Assembly (NCBI RefSeq): GCF_009730915.1
Contig: NC_052481.1
Location: 3,906,001-3,970,000 of the forward strand
Origin: Dioscorea cayenensis subsp. rotundata
Lineage: Eukaryota; Streptophyta; Magnoliopsida; Dioscoreales; Dioscoreaceae
Direction: 5' to 3'
Length of the DNA: 64,000 nucleotides
Shown: piece after piece, positions 58,972-64,000 of the stretch
Position numbering within the stretch: the stretch's first letter is position 1
Layout: every line of letters begins with the position of its first letter
Made by a program: the position numbers and the translations under genes
The notes under the pieces: model-generated
The model's input: the letters and a program-made list of their open reading frames with translations, nothing else
Told to the model about the DNA's origin: nothing
The model's database searches: none

Positions 58972-59508
58972 GAGCAATGCTATTTTTACCGAATAGATTT
59001 ACCGAATAGGTTTCTCGAATGACGTGGATGCCCAACTTGTCATCCACATCCTCATCCACGTCATTATTTTTTTTATATAAACTTCAAATTTGAACTTTAA
59101 AAAATCTTAAATACTTAAAATTTAAAAAAAAATTATAAAACTATATCTAAAATCATAAACCCAAATACTAAAAAATCTATACCCTAAAAATCTAAAATTT
59201 TAAACCCTAAATAATATATACTAAACCCTAAAACCTAAATCCTAAACCCTAAACCCTAAACAAGAAATCACAACCCCCTGCGGGGGTTTGTGATTTCCAG
59301 TTTATGATTTAGGGAGGAGTTTTCGGTTTATCATTTACATGTTTATTTTTTTTAATTAAATATTTAAATTTAGGATTTAGATAATAAAGATAAATTAAAA
59401 TTTTCTTTTAAAAAAAAGAGATAAAGAAAGAATGACGTGGATATTGACATGGATGCTGATTTAACATCCACGTCATTCAAGAAATATATTCGGGAAAAAC
59501 ATCATTAC
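58972..59508. mobile_element. Foldback/MITE with interstitial telomere-like core
   Basis: The left end has CAATGCTATTTTTACCGAAT ... TTTCTCGAATGACGTGGATG. The right end read inward has TAATGATGTTTTTCCCGAAT ... TTTCTTGAATGACGTGGATG. Flanks ATTTTGTTAT (58962-58971) and ATTTTTGTTAT (59509-59519) look like a target duplication with one inserted T, near the 9-10 bp of Mutator-type elements. The core has CCCTAAA units (about 59217-59262) and a GC-rich hairpin (59264-59297). No coding sequence; about 537 bp. Confidence 0.65.
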
Positions 59509-59639
59509 ATTTTTGTTATTTGTGCCGAAGGGAGAAAAAAAATTAATATAGGTATAACAGTAATAGCAAGTGGCAGTCAGTTCAAGGGACAGTGAATATG
59601 TTTTTTTTTTTATTTTCATAGGTGTCATTAGAAATATAT

Positions 59640-59854
59640 GTTACAGTACAGGCACATCAGATTTTTAACAATCTTCATTATTGAAAAAATATTTAAGAAA
59701 AAAAAATGAAGTGTTATCTATTAAAGCTTATTGTCCATCCAAATGCTATACTGTTTACTTAATTGTTGTCTTCAGTATTTTTTAAGTTACTATTTATGAC
59801 CGATATCATTTAAATATAATAAATGAAATCATACATATGCAATCAAGGTGAGAT

Positions 59855-59891
<37 letters not shown>

Positions 59892-60080
59892 ATTTATATT
59901 TTTACTCCATATTATTTTATTTATTCATAATTTGTGTATTTTTTGTATATTATATTTTTAAAAATTTGTTAAAAATGTTCCATTTGTTGATAATTTATAT
60001 TGTTTAGAACATATATAGTAAGTTTGGAAAATAAAATTCATATATTAGTAAAGATTTATTCATACATGAATAAATAAGTT
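59640..60080. repeat. Direct repeat copy 1
   Basis: Shares AATGAAGTGTTAT, TAAAGCTTATTGTCCATCCA, AATGCTATACTGTTTAC, AATAAATGAAATCATACATA, TCATTTGTTGATAATTTA-like text and GTAAGTTTGGAAAATAAAAT with copy 2 at 61040-61490. It has an (AT)n run at 59859-59888. Confidence 0.85.
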
Positions 60081-60095
60081 ACAACATAATTTTTT

Positions 60096-60411
60096 TTAGT
60101 AAGGACCAGTGTAAGGGCAGCAATCTGGGGAATTGGATCTTGCCGCTAACTGGATAGACTCCATCCGAGTGTCCTCCACAATGTGAGCCGTCCCACTATC
60201 AAGTTCGCGGTAAAGTAGCCTCTGCATCTCAGCCCTCCACACTTTGGCTCTCATCATCTTCCGTTTTCTTGGCCTGTGTCCAGAATGTTTGGTACAGTGT
60301 TTGCAAGTCTTCCCATTCAGAAATACATTGATCAAGAACTCCAATCGGCCAACAACACTTTCAAGCCTTTCCAATCGCTCATCATGTTGGTCTAGCAGAT
60401 CCTTCCTTCCT
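60096..60411 (-). other. Dispersed short ORF, second copy
   Basis: The ORF reads MAGGRKDLLDQHDERLERLE, SVVGRLEFLINVFLNGKTCK, then a basic stretch SGHRPRKRKMMRAKVW and ends YCPYTGPY-like. It is homologous to 38854-39200 at DNA level as far as CCAATTCCCCA. This copy stays open for 105 codons where the other has stops, so it may be closer to a functional ancestor. Product unknown; probably part of a transposon protein. Upstream in-frame codons extend the frame to 60533 but match nothing. Confidence 0.5.
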
Positions 60412-61039
60412 CCTGCCATCAAGAGAATTTTTTCTAGTCTTGAGATTGCTTGCCTAGTGGCCAATTTTATACAATAAATTAAATGAAAGTACAATAATTG
60501 AAATATAAACAAAACATATATAAAATCAGACAAAAATTAAAAAAAAATTAAAAACCAAAGGCAAAACTTGCATTTCTTTTCTGATTCTCTCTTGGTGAAT
60601 GTAAACTTGAGGGGAAAAACATATTAAAACTATGATATAACCTTTATGCAAACATAATAATAATAATAATAATAATAATACCTGCTTATTCAATAAGATA
60701 AGGCTAAAACATAGTTTAGGCTTATAATATAGATGGACAATAAGTCTTAATAAAATCTAATGACGGCTAAACAACTGGTTCTGGGCTCTTGGATTCTTTA
60801 GAAGAAAGTACTTTTGTTTCCGTTGCATTGGTATCAGAATAGGCATAATGGTTTAAGACAGATAGACAGAAAGACAAACTGACCTCTAACGGAGTTAAAT
60901 TGGGTATTAAATTACATCTTTGCCCTTCGTGGTTTTAGACAAGAGAGGACTCCGGTGGAATTACTGAATTACCCATGGAGGTTGTACAAGTTTCAAGAGG
61001 GAGGTTGCTTTCCCATTACATTTGTTCGAATTCCAAGAT

Positions 61040-61490
61040 CACTAACTTTAGAAATATGAAACTATCATCTTCATTATTTAAAAAACATTTAAGAAAAAAT
61101 GAAGTGTTATTTATTAAAGCTTATTGTCCATCCAAATGCTATACTGTTTACGAAAGATATCATTTATATGTAATAAATGAAATCATACATATATGTAATC
61201 AATGTGAAATTGATACATATATATATAGATATATGTAATTTATATTTTTATATTACTTTATTTATTCATAATTTGAATATTTTTTGTATATTATTTTTTT
61301 AAAAAAAAAATTGTGAATATATTTCATTTGTTGATAATTTAAATTGTTTAGAACATATGTAGTAAGTTTGGAAAATAAAATTCATAATATTTCATTTGTT
61401 GATAATTGTGTTTATTAGAAGCGATGTAGTAAGTTTTTGAAAAAAAAAAACCATCTACTTCGTAAGCATTTATTCATGTATTAAAGATAG
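61040..61490. repeat. Direct repeat copy 2
   Basis: Partner of 59640-60080, about 1.37 kb away in the same orientation. Its end repeats TTCATTTGTTGATAATT twice (about 61321 and 61391). Shorter relatives of the end are at 32255-32390. 60534-61000 and 61500-62365 hold low-complexity DNA, including (TAA)n at about 60656-60681. Confidence 0.82.
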
Positions 61491-61969
61491 GAAAAAAGGT
61501 GTTCAAGTTCTCATTCTCCACTCAAAATAGTAAAATAAAAAGGTACAAAATGAAATAGCTTCACTTTATTCATGGTTGTCATTATGGATGTGCATCAGAA
61601 ATAATTGCATTTTCAACATCATTATCCATGGAAGTATGAAGGTTGAGGTCGATCAGATTAATTAACGATGTGTTTTTGGGAAATGAATTGGATTTGAGAG
61701 TTTTTTCAGCATCGTTTTTTGATGAGTCAACCTGTAATATTTTTTTTTATTTTTTTAATTAAGTCATGTGAAGTTGTTATTTGATAATCATATATAATAT
61801 CTAACATGTGCTTTATCAAACTTATTCAGCTAAAAAAAACAAACGAACTCTATATAATTTTTTTTTTTAAAATACCAATATATATATATATATACATATG
61901 GATAAAAGCAACCTTAACACCCTTCGTTCTCTTGCTTTTACACTCTCTTTCTTTCTGTATTTTTTTCTA

Positions 61970-61972
<3 letters not shown>

Positions 61973-62055
<83 letters not shown>
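61973..62055. repeat. (AT)n microsatellite
   Basis: About 41 uninterrupted AT units. Further AT and GTAT runs follow at 62232-62270 and 62308-62320. Confidence 0.95.
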
Positions 62056-62058
<3 letters not shown>

Positions 62059-62365
62059 CTTTAAAAGGGGAAAAAGATATATTAAACTAAATAACAAACA
62101 AATACCAAAATATATATATGGGGAAAACCAATCGTAACTGCCTTCAATCTTACTTGTTATTGTCTGTATATCTTATATAATTGTAAATCTGTATAGTATG
62201 TATATGTTTGGAGTACATTGTAACAATTTAAATATATATATATATATATGTATGTATGTATGTATGTATATATTGGTATTTTTTAAAAAAATTAAATGTT
62301 TAAAATTATATATATATATAGAGAAATGTTCAATACAAAAATTATTATTGTATATAATATATAAT

Positions 62366-63906
62366 GGGAATTCATCTCCTGGGGACGTCCCTAGAATTCA
62401 TTTCTAGGAATGTCCCTAGCTCAGCCGTTAGATGGCCATCTAATGACTGATTAATAATTTAGAAAAGTTGGTTTGAGGAGAAAAAGTTGGCATTCCTTTC
62501 TACCGGTTCTCTCCTCCCTCTCCTTCTCCATTCCCTCTTTGACGCCTTCTCCATGAACATGACCACTGCGTCCCACATCTCCGCCATCACTATCCCTTGC
62601 CGCCGCCGTTGATGTCGCTGCCGGATCTCCTTCCTCCACCGGATCCGATGTCGTCGACCAGCTCCAGCGCCTGCTCCCACATCTTGTAAAAATAATCTGG
62701 AGCAACTCATCCGGGTTCAAAGCCAAGCATTCTTTGATCTTCCTCCTAGACAACATTGCCAGCGCTTCTACTTGGACCTTGCTCAGTGTTCTCGTTCCTT
62801 GTCTTGTTGAGTTCTTAAGCAGTGTGGGTAATAGTTAATTGTATAAGTTTGGATTAAGTACATAATGCTATTTCAGGTTGTGCATAAGGAACCATATGAG
62901 AAGTATCTCTCATAATAGTAAATGTCAATATATTACCATATTCAGCCACCCAACCACCAACCTTTCAAAAAACACATTTTATTAAACACATTAATCATTT
63001 ATTCAATTCTAAGTCAATCTGCAGATATAGCATTTACATATATATACACATACCTAGCCTTTGTAAAACCAAACACTATAAGGAACTGTGATTCCAAACT
63101 TCAGTTCATGTGCTAGTGCTCAATGATTCCAAGCTTCAATTAAAAAAAATAATTTCTGAGTCTTTGCATGACATTCCAATCACACAAATAAAAACAGCAG
63201 CAACAAACCAAATAGCCATCTAAAATTAGAGAGTTATATGTTAAAGTCATGCCGATTCTATACACAATAATTAGATACAACATGGTAAATTAATGAACCT
63301 ACATCCTTCAAAATAAGCAACATTACAATTATTTGTTATAACAAACTTGCCACTGAGGCATTTCCACAAACACTACACCTGCCAAAACATACTACTCAAT
63401 GATAACGACTTCTCAAACAACTTAGAATTCAGAAATTACAACTTATTTTAATATTACTACTAATCATCATCTAAATAACTAATCAGCAACCCTCATCCCT
63501 TTGTGTCTCCCCCGGTGACAGCATCTACAACAAAGATCACTTGCCCTTTTGCAGGAGCTGGAGCTGGTCGGCGAGATCGGATCCGGTGGGGGAAGGAGAT
63601 CCGGCAGCAACATCAATAGCGGTGGCAAGGGATAGTGATGGCGGAGATGTGGGACACAGAGGTCATGTTCATGGAGAAGACGTCGGAGAGGGAATGGAGG
63701 AGGAGAGGAAGGAGAGAACCGGTAGAAAGGAAGGCCAACTTTTTCTCCTCAAACCAACTTTTCTAAATTATAGATCAGCTGTTAGATGGATTTTCTCCTC
63801 AAACCAACTTTTAATTATAGATCAACCGTTAGATGGCCATCTAACGGCTGATCTGGGGACATCCCTAGAAATGAATTCTAGGGACGTCCCCAGGAGATGA
63901 ATTCCC
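62366..63906. mobile_element. Mutator-like element with long inverted repeats
   Basis: The element starts GGGAATTCATCTCCTGGGGA and ends with its exact reverse complement. Inverted similarity continues for roughly 330 bp (62366-62690 against 63550-63906), including GGGACGTCCCTAGAATTCAT, GTTAGATGGCCATCTAA, GGTTTGAGGAGAAAAAG and GGATCTCCTTCC-type text. The 9-mer ATATATAAT is present on both sides (62357-62365, 63907-63915), the Mutator target length, although in AT-rich DNA. The core (62760-63540) has no transposase. The GC-rich inner parts of both arms give related ORFs (EEGDPAATSTAAARDSDGGD; GEGDPAATSIAVARDSDGGD), possibly captured host sequence. The right arm has an extra tandem copy of about 48 bp (63741-63835). 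Confidence 0.85.
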
Positions 63907-64000
63907 ATATATAATACTATATATTATTATATATTATGAAATATTGGAGCTTTTTAAATTATTAATTATTATTTGATATATTGTGTTGTTTCAAATACAT

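Noticed and set aside
59217..59262. CCCTAAA units as a telomere or former chromosome end
   Set aside because: There are only a few imperfect units, they lie inside a foldback element and unique DNA continues on both sides.
61867..62137. ORFs of alternating Ile-Tyr on both strands
   Set aside because: They are translated (AT)n microsatellite.

Overview
The window is nuclear DNA of a flowering plant. The evidence is intron-rich genes for plant-specific proteins (a TPLATE-complex subunit, a class III peroxidase, a PLS-type PPR protein, an R3-MYB) and AT-rich spacers full of plant transposons. A monocot with AT-rich intergenic DNA, for example a yam-like (Dioscorea) lineage, would fit, but that is only a guess from overall appearance.

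Gene-rich left part (1-26,200). On the + strand lie the 3' nine exons of a type I inositol polyphosphate 5-phosphatase (23-4391, 5' end outside the window) and a complete four-exon class III peroxidase (5576-7172). On the - strand lie a seven-exon gene for a ubiquitin-like/SAYSvFN membrane protein (7745-9509), an intronless PPR gene (11667-13919) and a 24-exon gene of about 12 kb for the TPLATE endocytic subunit TWD40-1 (14164-26140). I rebuilt exon boundaries by joining splice sites in phase; all five models keep an open frame. The TWD40-1 gene contains an AT-AC, U12-type intron (18548-18633).

Transposon-rich right part (26,200-64,000). Elements with structural proof of insertion are a tRNA-type SINE with a 17-bp target duplication (27715-27940), a non-autonomous hAT-like element with near-perfect 8-bp duplications (28375-29677), a TRIM (42020-42449), a decayed Ty1-copia element with both LTRs (43580-49270), a solo LTR with a 5-bp duplication (57292-57743) and a Mutator-like element with long inverted repeats and a 9-bp duplication (62366-63906). 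A second small solo LTR sits in an intron of the 5-phosphatase gene (759-922). Decayed coding remnants of a Helitron, a MuDR-type transposase and a TTF-finger hAT transposase are also present.

One small host gene is hidden in the transposon-rich half: a three-exon R3-MYB of 92 residues (51138-52148, - strand). It has an intact bHLH-binding motif, and its acceptor site abuts a TTA microsatellite. A segment just upstream of it (52229-54022) has a second, diverged copy about 11 kb away that is split by the TRIM and the copia element, so the copies act as empty-site references for several insertions.

I saw no rRNA or functional tRNA genes and no CRISPR array.
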